Positions 13,901 to 21,044 of a stretch of DNA of 21,760 nucleotides are shown in pieces. The DNA lies in IMG/VR virus record IMGVR_UViG_3300028008_000123, positions 1 through 21,760 of that record; one strand, 5' to 3'. The notes beneath the pieces are model-generated. The model was not told where the DNA came from. It saw only the letters and a program-made list of their open reading frames with translations, and did no database searches. Position 1 is the first letter of the stretch; each line of letters opens with the position of its first letter. Both the position numbers and the translations under genes were made by a program. Source of the stretch: a virus.

Positions 13901-15260
13901 AAAGGGCGCAGGCGAACAGATAGGCCAGGGATTTTCTGCAGCGGATTATTCGCTTGCAATCACTGCCGCAGCAAAAGCTTGTAATATGACTGTAGAGGAG
14001 CTGATGGGCCACCAGGAGCAGATATATGCTGTTGCAGCACAGGTTGCACAATCTGGAGCGAATGGATTCACGGCTGCTGATTTGGTAGGCATATTTGGTT
14101 CCAACGCACAAGCGGCAGCAGATGCGGCCAACTTTGCGCTTATAAATGGCTCCGCACAGGCAGGAGCAAGCGGTGCTAATTTTGGTAATTCCACAAATGC
14201 GGCTCTTATGGCGTCAAATATGCCAGGGGTATTTGCTGGTCAAGCAAATGGTGCGGCGTCAAATTTTGCGTTTGGTATGTTATCCGGTGCAGGCCAGGGG
14301 GCAGCGGCAGCAAGTAGTGTAGGCAGTTCCGCAGGTATGGCCCTGCAGAACTCGGGCATTAGCAACATGTTCCAGGTGACTGGATCCAACGCAACGAATA
14401 TCCTGAATAGTACCATTCAAGGGAGCCAGGGGACCATATCATCGGCGTCTGCAAATCTCGGGCGCTCGTCCGCATCTGCTTTAAAGGGTGTGAATTTGGG
14501 CAGCAATTTCCAGTCTCAGGCACGTTCTGCCGTTAATATGTTTTGTGCGGGAATACGTGGTCTTACATCGTCCGCCATAAGCGCGGCAAGGGCACTGGGC
14601 GCAGGTGCTATCAGAGGATTGAGTGGGTGTAATCTGTCTACAGAGGGTAGGACACAAGGTTCAAAATTTGCAAGATCATTCAGCGAAGGGATTGATTCAG
14701 GCCGAAGTTCTGCGTCTACAGCAGCATCCGGTCTTGGCAGTGATGCAGAAAGCAGTCTGAGTGGTTATTCCGGCAGTGGTTATGACATAGGTGTCCAGTT
14801 TTCTGCAGGCTTCGCCTCTGGTATTCGGGCAGGAGGCGGCGGTGTGGCAGCGGCGGCGGCAGACGTCGCAAATCAAGCTGTAGCAGCCGCACAGCGAAAC
14901 CTTAAAGTGGCATCACCGTCCAGAGTTATGCGTGCAATAGGCCGTTGGTATGACAAAGGTCTTGAAGTAGGTATCGACGAAAACAAGCGAGGTGTTGAAA
15001 AAGCTGTTGACCGGTTGTCTGACAAACTGACCTTTGACCCAAATTCCTTACTTGCGAAAATGCGAGGAGATTTTGACAACAATCTGAGCCGGATTGCCGG
15101 AAATCATCTGGCAAACAGGTATATCGCCACGGTAACAGCACCGGAACCGCAGGAACCGGCAAAGGTAGAGCAGACGGTGAATATATATCAGCCTGTTAAA
15201 TCGCCGGTAGAAACGGCAAGAGAACTGCGGAAAGTAGGAAGGGAGCTGGCATTTGGATGA
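10935..15260 (+). CDS. Tail tape measure protein (TP901 family)
   Basis: Sets tail length and lies inside the tail tube. At 1441 residues, and about 1.5 angstrom per residue, the tail should be roughly 215 nm. The TP901 core is near the front (GSDFEAAMSKVAAVSGATG to KAKEMGAKTKFSASEAAEAM and NYMAMAGWKTEEML). Hydrophobic segments lie at about 54-78 and 565-588. Most of the rest is helical and Ala-rich; SPSRVMRAIGRWYDKGLEVGI near the end is a common tape measure motif. TTG 10935 is preferred: AGGTGG lies 5 bases upstream and MADGKITIE is the usual family start; GTG 10926 is inside that site. A central block (about 12960-13690) is distinctly more AT-rich. I see no lytic domain. Confidence 0.95.
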   Translation: MADGKITIETSIDNAGALKDLKKLTSNVSQQGNAAAGAASSAFSKIGSAAKHSAAIAVTALAGVGTAVAAAGGLAVKVGSDFEAAMSKVAAVSGATGTDLSKLTEKAKEMGAKTKFSASEAAEAMNYMAMAGWKTEEMLNGVEGIMNLAAASGEDLASTSDIVTDALSSFGLQASDSGHFADILAAASSNANTNVAMMGETFKYAASVAGAMGYTAEDTALAIGLMANRGIKASQAGTALRSIMTRLAKPTKETQGAMNKLSISLTDSEGNMKSLDTIMQDLREGFSGLSEEEKAATAAALGGQEAMSGLLAIVGASPEEYEKLQSAIANCDGTAERMAETMLDNLQGSLTILKSSLEGLGIEVYESMQEPLKNAADNGIADVNRLTEAFKQGGFDAAVEEAGDILAGLATKVAQSAPKMIDASVSVVKSFVKGIGKNKMQLKVAADDIVKSLCNGLVKLLPKEMQKPAKKALDSLVRTFKSGTKNLLSVAQSVLNAVGAVFKRLGGNMDDIIPTVVSIVAAFKTFKAVTGPVSSVVSVITKLTGAAKGAGLATTALNAIMAANPATLIAGAIALLVGGLAAYALTAGRADEQQSAFNERMDKLGASIEKNQNAIDQLGESMKDTSSSIDASAAPVERLRGKLSEAFDETGHVKEGCEDLATSILNQLNDAMGTSYHITSEGFIADNDEVKQSLQDVNTTIDEYVRNIKSKALSEAASGNYTEAIRNQADAQKDLTDAQKEYQKSYDELIKVDKQWRDGLADDDAYGKAQENLKNTTKKLTDASQAATEADTVVKGLDSIMDTLGEGSPESIQKAMDAYAKLPIESEKAAKGVAVSEQMIQDALSSTDYSKMAEGFQLAVMQIEKSGGEIPKSLQESIVKAVNNFDKLGTEGKESVANSMRLLMDAMKDKVPEFADVANLTSEEIIQTFGKYLKDSGALGDIGTEALDKMMKSMESADATSVPNKKGKEVTETAAQSMRNGYDVINTASKGAGEQIGQGFSAADYSLAITAAAKACNMTVEELMGHQEQIYAVAAQVAQSGANGFTAADLVGIFGSNAQAAADAANFALINGSAQAGASGANFGNSTNAALMASNMPGVFAGQANGAASNFAFGMLSGAGQGAAAASSVGSSAGMALQNSGISNMFQVTGSNATNILNSTIQGSQGTISSASANLGRSSASALKGVNLGSNFQSQARSAVNMFCAGIRGLTSSAISAARALGAGAIRGLSGCNLSTEGRTQGSKFARSFSEGIDSGRSSASTAASGLGSDAESSLSGYSGSGYDIGVQFSAGFASGIRAGGGGVAAAAADVANQAVAAAQRNLKVASPSRVMRAIGRWYDKGLEVGIDENKRGVEKAVDRLSDKLTFDPNSLLAKMRGDFDNNLSRIAGNHLANRYIATVTAPEPQEPAKVEQTVNIYQPVKSPVETARELRKVGRELAFG

Positions 15261-16102
15261 CAAGAAAGATAATATTTACATTCCGGAAAGGGGAAGAGGA
15301 GCTCGTCTTGGACGACTCCTCTTTTTCCGTGGTGGCGTATGAGGGGCTGGAATCAACAGATTACGACATGTTGACTGAAGAAAACGTTGGATATGCGGGT
15401 GAGCGTAAAAGGCGGATGAAAATACTCAAAAGGCCGATAGCCATAGAGTTCGATTATCTCGGATATGAAGACATCCCAGAAGTAAGGCAAAAGCTGATCG
15501 GCTTTTTCTCCCCCTACAGCAGCGGCAACCTAACTGTTGATTTTATGGGAACAGAGAGAGCTATAGAATACGAGGTACAGAAACTGAAATTTAGTAGTCA
15601 GAATGTTTTTGAACCTATTTCCTGTTTACTTGAGCTTGTCTGCGTAGATCCGGATTTTCAGACACCGTATCACCTGATGGAGGCGATCAGCACGTGGGTG
15701 GATGGCTGGAAGTGGAAGTTCAAGCTCCCATTCCATATGAAACGGCGTGGAGATCCCAGGGTGAATATCGTAAATGACGGCCATGTGGAGACGCCTATAG
15801 AAGTTGAATTCCACGGTCCTGCAGAAAACCCCAGGGTAACAAACCTGACTACAGGGGAATATGTACAGGTGAACAGGACACTTACCAGTGATGATACCCT
15901 GTTCATCAACACCGCGTTCCGTAACAAGACTGTGGAGATTGAAAGAAACGGTGTCAGGGAGGACGCCTTTGATTATATCGACCTGGGCTCGACCTTCTTT
16001 TCCCTGCGGCTGGGGGATAACCTGCTGGAATACAGCACCCAGAATGACTTGAATCCACAGAGCGTCATCATCCGGTATAAGAAAAGGTATCTGGGAGTAT
16101 AG
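15257..16102 (+). CDS. Distal tail protein (Dit, siphovirus tail family)
   Basis: Forms the hexameric hub at the tail tip that joins tube, baseplate and adhesins. The 281-residue protein fits the Siphovirus_tail family (PF05709): an N-terminal half with FDYLGYEDIPEVRQKLIGFF and the PIAIEF strand, then a second half carrying a galectin-like fold with NIVNDGHVETPIEVEFHGP, TNLTTGEYVQVNRTL and LFINTAFRNKTVEIERNG. The GxxxxPxIxxxGP-type pattern in the C-terminal half is characteristic. ATG overlaps the tape measure stop (ATGA). A terminator-like hairpin lies within codons 13-24. Confidence 0.92.
   Translation: MTRKIIFTFRKGEEELVLDDSSFSVVAYEGLESTDYDMLTEENVGYAGERKRRMKILKRPIAIEFDYLGYEDIPEVRQKLIGFFSPYSSGNLTVDFMGTERAIEYEVQKLKFSSQNVFEPISCLLELVCVDPDFQTPYHLMEAISTWVDGWKWKFKLPFHMKRRGDPRVNIVNDGHVETPIEVEFHGPAENPRVTNLTTGEYVQVNRTLTSDDTLFINTAFRNKTVEIERNGVREDAFDYIDLGSTFFSLRLGDNLLEYSTQNDLNPQSVIIRYKKRYLGV
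15294..15326 (+). promoter_or_regulatory. Terminator-like hairpin inside the 5' end of dit
   Basis: AAGAGGAG (15294-15301) pairs perfectly with CTCCTCTT (15316-15323). After a one-base bulge, TCGTC pairs with GACGA around TTG, giving 13 pairs in all. Five T residues (15322-15326) follow. It is a convincing intrinsic terminator shape but sits about 40 bases inside a coding region, so it may be an attenuator for the baseplate genes or be masked by translating ribosomes. Confidence 0.5.
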
Positions 16103-16113
16103 GAGGAATATAC

Positions 16114-16728
16114 ATGGAAAGCTATGGTTTTTTTAATGGAGATACCGAGTACGGACAAGATGAGTTTAACCGGTACTTTAAAAATATATATGAGGATGGC
16201 CTGAGTAGGGGGAGTAACGGTAGCCTTACTCTATCAGCCTCACTAAGCGGTGAATCGGTGGTTTTAACGCCAGGTTTTGCTATCATGCAGGGCTTTTTTT
16301 ATTACAACGACAGCAACAAAACCATACCGATCACTCGTAATAGCACCTACAAAGTGATCTATCGTCTTGTGCTGCGCTTGGATTATGAAAGTAAAACAAT
16401 ACAGGCTGTGCTCAAAGCGGGAACTGCCGGTAGTACACCCACAGTGCCAGCCCTCACAAGAGATGCATCACGATATGAACTATCCCTGTATCGTATTGAT
16501 GTCCCTGTGACCGGTCAGATATCCATAACTGACGAGAGATTCAATACTGCGGTATGTGGTGAAATCAGACCGAAAAATTTGGCTGGATACAAAGAAATGG
16601 TAGAAGAATTTGATAGGCAGTTCCAGGCGTGGTTTAAAAACGTGCAGGGAACCGGCTGGCGTAACATTTTTGCACAGGCTACGGAGCCTGGAGGGGCGGT
16701 GACAGGAGCCATATGGATAAGCGGATAA
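16114..16728 (+). CDS. Baseplate/tail structural protein of unknown type
   Basis: A 204-residue protein between Dit and the Gp37-like protein, with AGGAGGAATATAC before ATG 16114. The first part, MESYGFFNGDTEYGQDEFNR to VVLTPGFAIMQGFFYYNDS, and the strand LRLDYESKTIQAVLK suggest a beta-sandwich like N-terminal attachment domains of baseplate or receptor-binding proteins. The end is helical (KEMVEEFDRQFQAWFKN) and stops with GGAVTGAIWISG. I have seen similar proteins in clostridial phages but cannot name a family. Its stop lies inside the next gene's first codons, so the three baseplate genes are probably co-translated. A role joining Dit to the adhesins is inferred. Confidence 0.7.
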   Translation: MESYGFFNGDTEYGQDEFNRYFKNIYEDGLSRGSNGSLTLSASLSGESVVLTPGFAIMQGFFYYNDSNKTIPITRNSTYKVIYRLVLRLDYESKTIQAVLKAGTAGSTPTVPALTRDASRYELSLYRIDVPVTGQISITDERFNTAVCGEIRPKNLAGYKEMVEEFDRQFQAWFKNVQGTGWRNIFAQATEPGGAVTGAIWISG

Positions 16729-18158
16729 ATATTCGGTTTTTTGACCCTGATATCAATTTTATCGGGGAGATCACAGACTACACGGCCCTGATCCATGTCA
16801 GCAAATGGAAAAGTTATGGAGATTTTGAGATTCATTCCTCTGTTATGTATGACCGGTTATTCCATGATGGAAATATCATCATGCTGGACAATGACACCAG
16901 GAAAACAGGGATTATAAAGTATATCGGGGTGGACGATGAAGAGGGAGGAACTGTGGAGCTCAAAGGTTTTTCTCTACTCCATATGCTCACACAGAGGATA
17001 ACAGTCCCGCCAAAGGGGAAGGCACACCACGAATTTAACAAAGCTGCGGCAGAGGATATCATGACCGCCCTGGTAAACACAAATGCAGTTGCCCCGGCGG
17101 ACAGTAAAAGAAAAATCCCTAAGCTTGTGATAAAGCAAAGCGCCGGCAGGGGTGACCGGCTGACATACCAAACAAGGTATGACGTACTTACTGACTGCCT
17201 GGAGGAGTTGTGTGGCGCCTCTGGACTTGGCGTCTGTGTATCACTGGACCCGTGGAAGAAGCAGTTTGTATTTGAAGTCCTGGAAGGTGTGGATCGGACA
17301 GTGAATCAGGCTGATCGTCCACCCATGATTTTTAATGTCAACTACGACAACATTGAAAATCGTGAGTACATCCGGGATAGCAGCGAATACAAAAACTGTG
17401 CTTACACCGGAGGACAGGGAGACGGAGTAAACCGAGTCATAAAAATCATTGGAAACGAGAAAACGGGTCTTGACAGGTATGAGCTGTTTGTGGACGCCCG
17501 GGACGTGGAAGATGAGGCAAACCTGCCGGACAGAGCTAAAGTTAAACTTGCTGAATGTGAGAAGATTTCCTCTTACACCTGCGAGGCTGATGCTGCTCTG
17601 TATCAAAAAAAGTGGAACCTTGGTGATGTGGTCACAACGAAGGACGCAGAATGGTCTCTTTTGCTGCATGAGCGAATCACTGAGGTCATGGAAACACTTG
17701 ATTCGGATGGATACGTAGTTGAGCCAACGTTCGGCACCGCTACGAAATCCATCATTGAGAAAGTCAATGCTGTCAGTGGAGATACTGCAAAAAATGAAAA
17801 CATACCTGGTCCTGAAGGAAAGCAGGGGCCACAGGGGTACAGCATACAGTACCGCTGGGACGGCACAAAACTTGGTGTAAAGCGTGAGGACGAGGGGACT
17901 TATAAATATACGAACCTGCAGGGACCTGCCGGTAAAGATGGGCAGGATGGTAAAGACGGCATGAGTGTCACATATACACATACGCAGATATCGGCTCAAG
18001 CCGTGTGGCAGATTGCACACAACCTTAATAAGTATCCCAGTGTTACCGTGGTAGACAGCGCCGGTTCCGTTGTCGTAGGCGATATCCGTTATATTGACCG
18101 TAACAACCTCACGGTAACATTTACCGCTGGTTTTGCAGGAAAAGCGTATCTCAATTAG
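16713..18158 (+). CDS. Tail tip protein, ReqiPepy6 Gp37-like, with collagen-like linker and C-terminal adhesin domain
   Basis: A 481-residue protein. The first 350 residues start RINIRFFDPDINFIGEITDY and look like the siphovirus ReqiPepy6 Gp37-like family (PF14594), which takes the place of the tail-associated Tal hub under Dit. Then come collagen-like Gly-X-Y stretches, GPEGKQGPQG and GPAGKDGQDGKDG, which form trimeric stalks. The final 60 residues (AHNLNKYPSVTVVDSAGSVV and DRNNLTVTFTAGFAGKAYLN) resemble the last domain of the next protein, which has ITHNLNTQDVTVTV, so the same adhesin tip is used twice. ATG 16713 overlaps the previous gene by 16 bases, preceded by AGGAG. No peptidase active site was noticed. 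Confidence 0.82.
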   Translation: MDKRINIRFFDPDINFIGEITDYTALIHVSKWKSYGDFEIHSSVMYDRLFHDGNIIMLDNDTRKTGIIKYIGVDDEEGGTVELKGFSLLHMLTQRITVPPKGKAHHEFNKAAAEDIMTALVNTNAVAPADSKRKIPKLVIKQSAGRGDRLTYQTRYDVLTDCLEELCGASGLGVCVSLDPWKKQFVFEVLEGVDRTVNQADRPPMIFNVNYDNIENREYIRDSSEYKNCAYTGGQGDGVNRVIKIIGNEKTGLDRYELFVDARDVEDEANLPDRAKVKLAECEKISSYTCEADAALYQKKWNLGDVVTTKDAEWSLLLHERITEVMETLDSDGYVVEPTFGTATKSIIEKVNAVSGDTAKNENIPGPEGKQGPQGYSIQYRWDGTKLGVKREDEGTYKYTNLQGPAGKDGQDGKDGMSVTYTHTQISAQAVWQIAHNLNKYPSVTVVDSAGSVVVGDIRYIDRNNLTVTFTAGFAGKAYLN

Positions 18159-18166
18159 GAGGAAAA

Positions 18167-20410
18167 ATGGATTTATTAACTAATTTAAATTTGGGTAAGA
18201 ATGAGCTGCAGAATGCGAGAATACAGAATCTTGCTACTGCGCCGGACAGCCCTGTAGAGGGTCAGATATACTGCAACACAACAGATCATGTGGTCTATGT
18301 GTATGTCAATGGCGCCTGGAAAAACATCATATATGCATACACCGGTGAGACATTTACTTCAGTTCTCAAATCAAAGCTGGATGGAATTACCGCGGGGGCA
18401 ACCAAGGTTGAAAAATCTACCACAAACGGAAACATAAAAATCAACGGATCTGAGACACAGGTGTATGTTCATCCTGGTAGTGGTACAAATCCACATGGTA
18501 CTACTAAAACGGACCTGGGACTTGGAAACGTCGAAAACAAATCGGCGGCAACAATCCTTAACGAGCTGACAAAGGCTAAGATTGTGGAGAAGCTGGGATT
18601 TACACCTACGAAGATAACCGTTGGGCTGGATGCTGATAAAGGGACAGCCTCCGGCAGCAAAGCCCTGTATATCGCGACAGATACGAAAAAGATCTGGTTG
18701 GATAACGCCGCTAATGCCTGGCTGCAGGTTGGCGGGCAGGATACGATCGCATGGGGAAATGTGACTGGAAAACCATCTACGTTCCCACCGGCAGCACATA
18801 ACCATGACAGTGCATATCTTGGGATCAATGCCAAAGCCAAAAGTGCTGTCGCTGCTGACAGTGTTCCGTGGACAGGTGTAAGTGGAAAACCATCAACATT
18901 CACGCCGCCTGTTGCAAGTGCTGCGGTATTAGGCGGTATTAAAGTGGGTGCTAATCTGAGCATTACTTCAGATGGTACGTTGAATGCTAATGATGACCCT
19001 ACGAGTTACATCGTAAAACAGCAGCGGTTCACAGCAACAGCAGGACAGACAGCTTTTACCCTGACCGGTGGGAAGTATCGCCCGGGAATAGGGGCCTTGG
19101 CTGTCTTTTTAAATGGAGCTAAAGTCAGCAATGAGATCATAACGGAGACATCACAGACAGTCTTCACACTTAAAACAGGAGTAGCTGCAGGGGACACGGT
19201 CCTCGCAGAATACGTGGAGCTGATAAATGTGGAGCCGTATCCGGTGCATGCTTCGGAGCATTTATCCGGAGGAACGGACCCGATACCAGTAGCAACGCAG
19301 TCAACCGCAGGCTTGGAATCAGCGGCCGATAAAAAGAAGCTGGATGGTATCGCTGAGGGCGCAAATAAATATGTCCATCCTGGCAGCGGAACAAACCCGC
19401 ACGGGACCACAAAGTCTGATATTGGCCTGGGGAATGTGCCGAATGTTGCCACCAATGACCAAACACCGACGTTTACTGAGGCTACGGCCCTTGCAAAACT
19501 GACGTCTGGAGAAAAGCTGTCTGTAGCATTTGGCAAGATATCTAAGGCAGTCACGGATTTGATTGCGCATATTGCAAACAAATCAAATCCACACGGCGTC
19601 ACGAAAGCACAGGTAGGTCTGGGGAGCGTGGACAATACATCGGATGCAAATAAGCCGGTTTCTTCAGCGCAGCAGGCAGCGTTAAATCTGAAGCTTAACA
19701 CCTCACTGAAAGGTGCGGCCAATGGCCTGGCAGAACTGGACAGTGCAGGAAAGGTTCCGGCGGCACAGTTACCGTCCTTTGTGGATGATGTGGTGGAAGG
19801 ATATTACTACAGCAGTAAGTTTTATAAGGAGGATACGCATACCACAGAGATCACAGGTGAGACCGGAAAAATCTATGTGAATCTTCCGACGAATAAGACA
19901 TATCGCTGGTCTGGTACTGCGTATGTGGTTATCTCAGACACAATCGCCCTTGGTGAAACAGCTTCGACTGCATATCGTGGTGACCGCGGAAAGGCCGCAT
20001 ACGATCACAGCCAGAGTGCACACGCCCGGACAGATGCTACCAAAGTAGAAAAGTCAGGAACAAACGGAAACATAAAAATCAATGGGTCTGAGTCAGTGGT
20101 ATATACGCATCCATCTACACATGCAGCAAGTATGATTACACCCGATGCTACGCACCGTTTTGTGACTGATACCGAAAAAGCGGCTTGGAATGCCAGGCCG
20201 AAGAAGTACAGTGCGGATGTGCCGGCCAGCGCTTCAGCGGCTATCACACACAACCTGAACACCCAGGATGTGACTGTTACAGTACGTGAGAAAGCAAGTC
20301 CATATAATGTCGTATTATGCGACGTACAGGTGACAGGTGTTAATGTGGTGACACTACTGTTCGCGACAGCTCCTGCGGAAGGAAAGTACAGGGTTACGGT
20401 GACCGGATAG
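18167..20410 (+). CDS. Main tail fibre protein with repeated modules
   Basis: A 747-residue fibre likely to bind host surface. GGAGGAAAA precedes ATG 18167. Two families of internal repeats are visible. NPHGTTKTDLGLGNVENKSA occurs near residue 110 and recurs as NPHGTTKSDIGLGNVPN and NPHGVTKAQVGLGSVDN, a phage tail-fibre repeat (Phage_fiber_2 type). TNGNIKINGSE occurs near residues 86 and 630. The N-terminal ATAPDSPVEGQIYCNTTDH block is a common attachment module, echoed in the next small gene. The C-terminus (AITHNLNTQDVTVTVREKAS, then VTLLFATAPAEGKYRVTVTG) is a beta-rich tip shared with the preceding protein. Some fibre repeats may recombine with each other. Confidence 0.88.
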   Translation: MDLLTNLNLGKNELQNARIQNLATAPDSPVEGQIYCNTTDHVVYVYVNGAWKNIIYAYTGETFTSVLKSKLDGITAGATKVEKSTTNGNIKINGSETQVYVHPGSGTNPHGTTKTDLGLGNVENKSAATILNELTKAKIVEKLGFTPTKITVGLDADKGTASGSKALYIATDTKKIWLDNAANAWLQVGGQDTIAWGNVTGKPSTFPPAAHNHDSAYLGINAKAKSAVAADSVPWTGVSGKPSTFTPPVASAAVLGGIKVGANLSITSDGTLNANDDPTSYIVKQQRFTATAGQTAFTLTGGKYRPGIGALAVFLNGAKVSNEIITETSQTVFTLKTGVAAGDTVLAEYVELINVEPYPVHASEHLSGGTDPIPVATQSTAGLESAADKKKLDGIAEGANKYVHPGSGTNPHGTTKSDIGLGNVPNVATNDQTPTFTEATALAKLTSGEKLSVAFGKISKAVTDLIAHIANKSNPHGVTKAQVGLGSVDNTSDANKPVSSAQQAALNLKLNTSLKGAANGLAELDSAGKVPAAQLPSFVDDVVEGYYYSSKFYKEDTHTTEITGETGKIYVNLPTNKTYRWSGTAYVVISDTIALGETASTAYRGDRGKAAYDHSQSAHARTDATKVEKSGTNGNIKINGSESVVYTHPSTHAASMITPDATHRFVTDTEKAAWNARPKKYSADVPASASAAITHNLNTQDVTVTVREKASPYNVVLCDVQVTGVNVVTLLFATAPAEGKYRVTVTG

Positions 20411-20419
20411 GAGGCAGCT

Positions 20420-20620
20420 ATGAGGATATTTGGCAAGGAGTTCACCTACAATGGATACAAGGTCTACCATACTGGTGATAAGCCGACCGCTGCAGACGTT
20501 GGAACATACACAAAGGCCCAGGTAGACCAAAAAATCACAGATGGCAATGGAACAAAGATAACCGCAGCAACCGCCGCACCGAGCAGCCCGGTAAAGGGTG
20601 AAGTGTGGATCAAAGTCTGA
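20420..20620 (+). CDS. Small fibre-associated protein
   Basis: A 66-residue protein 9 bases after the fibre stop, with GGAGGCAGCT before ATG 20420. It begins with a short aromatic stretch (MRIFGKEFTYNGYKVYHTGD), then TAADVGTYTKAQVDQKI, a phrase common in fibre repeats, and ends ATAAPSSPVKGEVWIKV. The ending matches the N-terminal module of the main fibre (ATAPDSPVEGQIY) but stops short, so it may be a detached or truncated fibre module or a trimerisation/attachment protein for the tail-tip protein downstream. Function is unknown. Confidence 0.65.
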   Translation: MRIFGKEFTYNGYKVYHTGDKPTAADVGTYTKAQVDQKITDGNGTKITAATAAPSSPVKGEVWIKV

Positions 20621-20634
20621 AAGGAGAATATATT

Positions 20635-21039
20635 ATGGCTACAACAAAAAAATCACAGTTTAAGATTAACAACGGGACGGATTGGGACACTTATCATTTT
20701 GAGACTGATAGTGCCCAGGTGAAGCACAAAAAGAGTGATGGTACAGAAACCACAGTGGAAGATGTACTAAACTCCACTTTAGGAGGGTATATGATACAGG
20801 CTGGAAGAATTAATATAACTCCTAAGGCAAATACTCCAACGACAAAACGCCTAACCTTTCCAAAACCATTCAAGGAGCAGGCGATAGTCTTGTTGACCCC
20901 TATTTCAGGAGTACCAGGTCAAAAGGTGCTTGGCGTAGGTACATTAAATAATACCAGTGATGGATGTGATGTTATTGTAACGAGAACGGAAACTACAGAG
21001 ACTACAATTGCTTGGATAGCAATAGGACCAGCGGTATAG
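20635..21039 (+). CDS. Tail-tip/receptor-binding protein with invertible C-terminus (expressed orientation)
   Basis: A 134-residue protein; AAAGGAGAA lies just before ATG 20635. Residues 1-45 (MATTKKSQFKINNGTDWDTY and the following short stretch) are a fixed N-terminal part like those that attach small tip proteins. Residues 46-51, NSTLGG, are encoded by the left copy of an 18-bp inverted repeat. Residues 52-134 form the variable domain: TKRLTFPKPFKEQAIVLLTP, a V-G-T turn, and an ending TIAWIAIGPAV, a pattern I associate with gp53-like/H-type lectin tip domains that bind receptors. The domain is about 63 percent identical by hand count to a silent copy on the opposite strand. Inversion would replace residues 52-134 by 82 others without a frame change. 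Confidence 0.85.
   Translation: MATTKKSQFKINNGTDWDTYHFETDSAQVKHKKSDGTETTVEDVLNSTLGGYMIQAGRINITPKANTPTTKRLTFPKPFKEQAIVLLTPISGVPGQKVLGVGTLNNTSDGCDVIVTRTETTETTIAWIAIGPAV
20769..20786 (+). repeat. Left inverted repeat (crossover site) of invertible segment
   Basis: AAACTCCACTTTAGGAGG is repeated exactly, inverted, at 21295-21312. The site has short dyad arms CTCC and GGAG around a 6-base centre ACTTTA, as expected for a site-specific recombinase site. It encodes NSTLGG in the tail-tip gene. Confidence 0.8.
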
Positions 21040-21044
21040 CCTTT

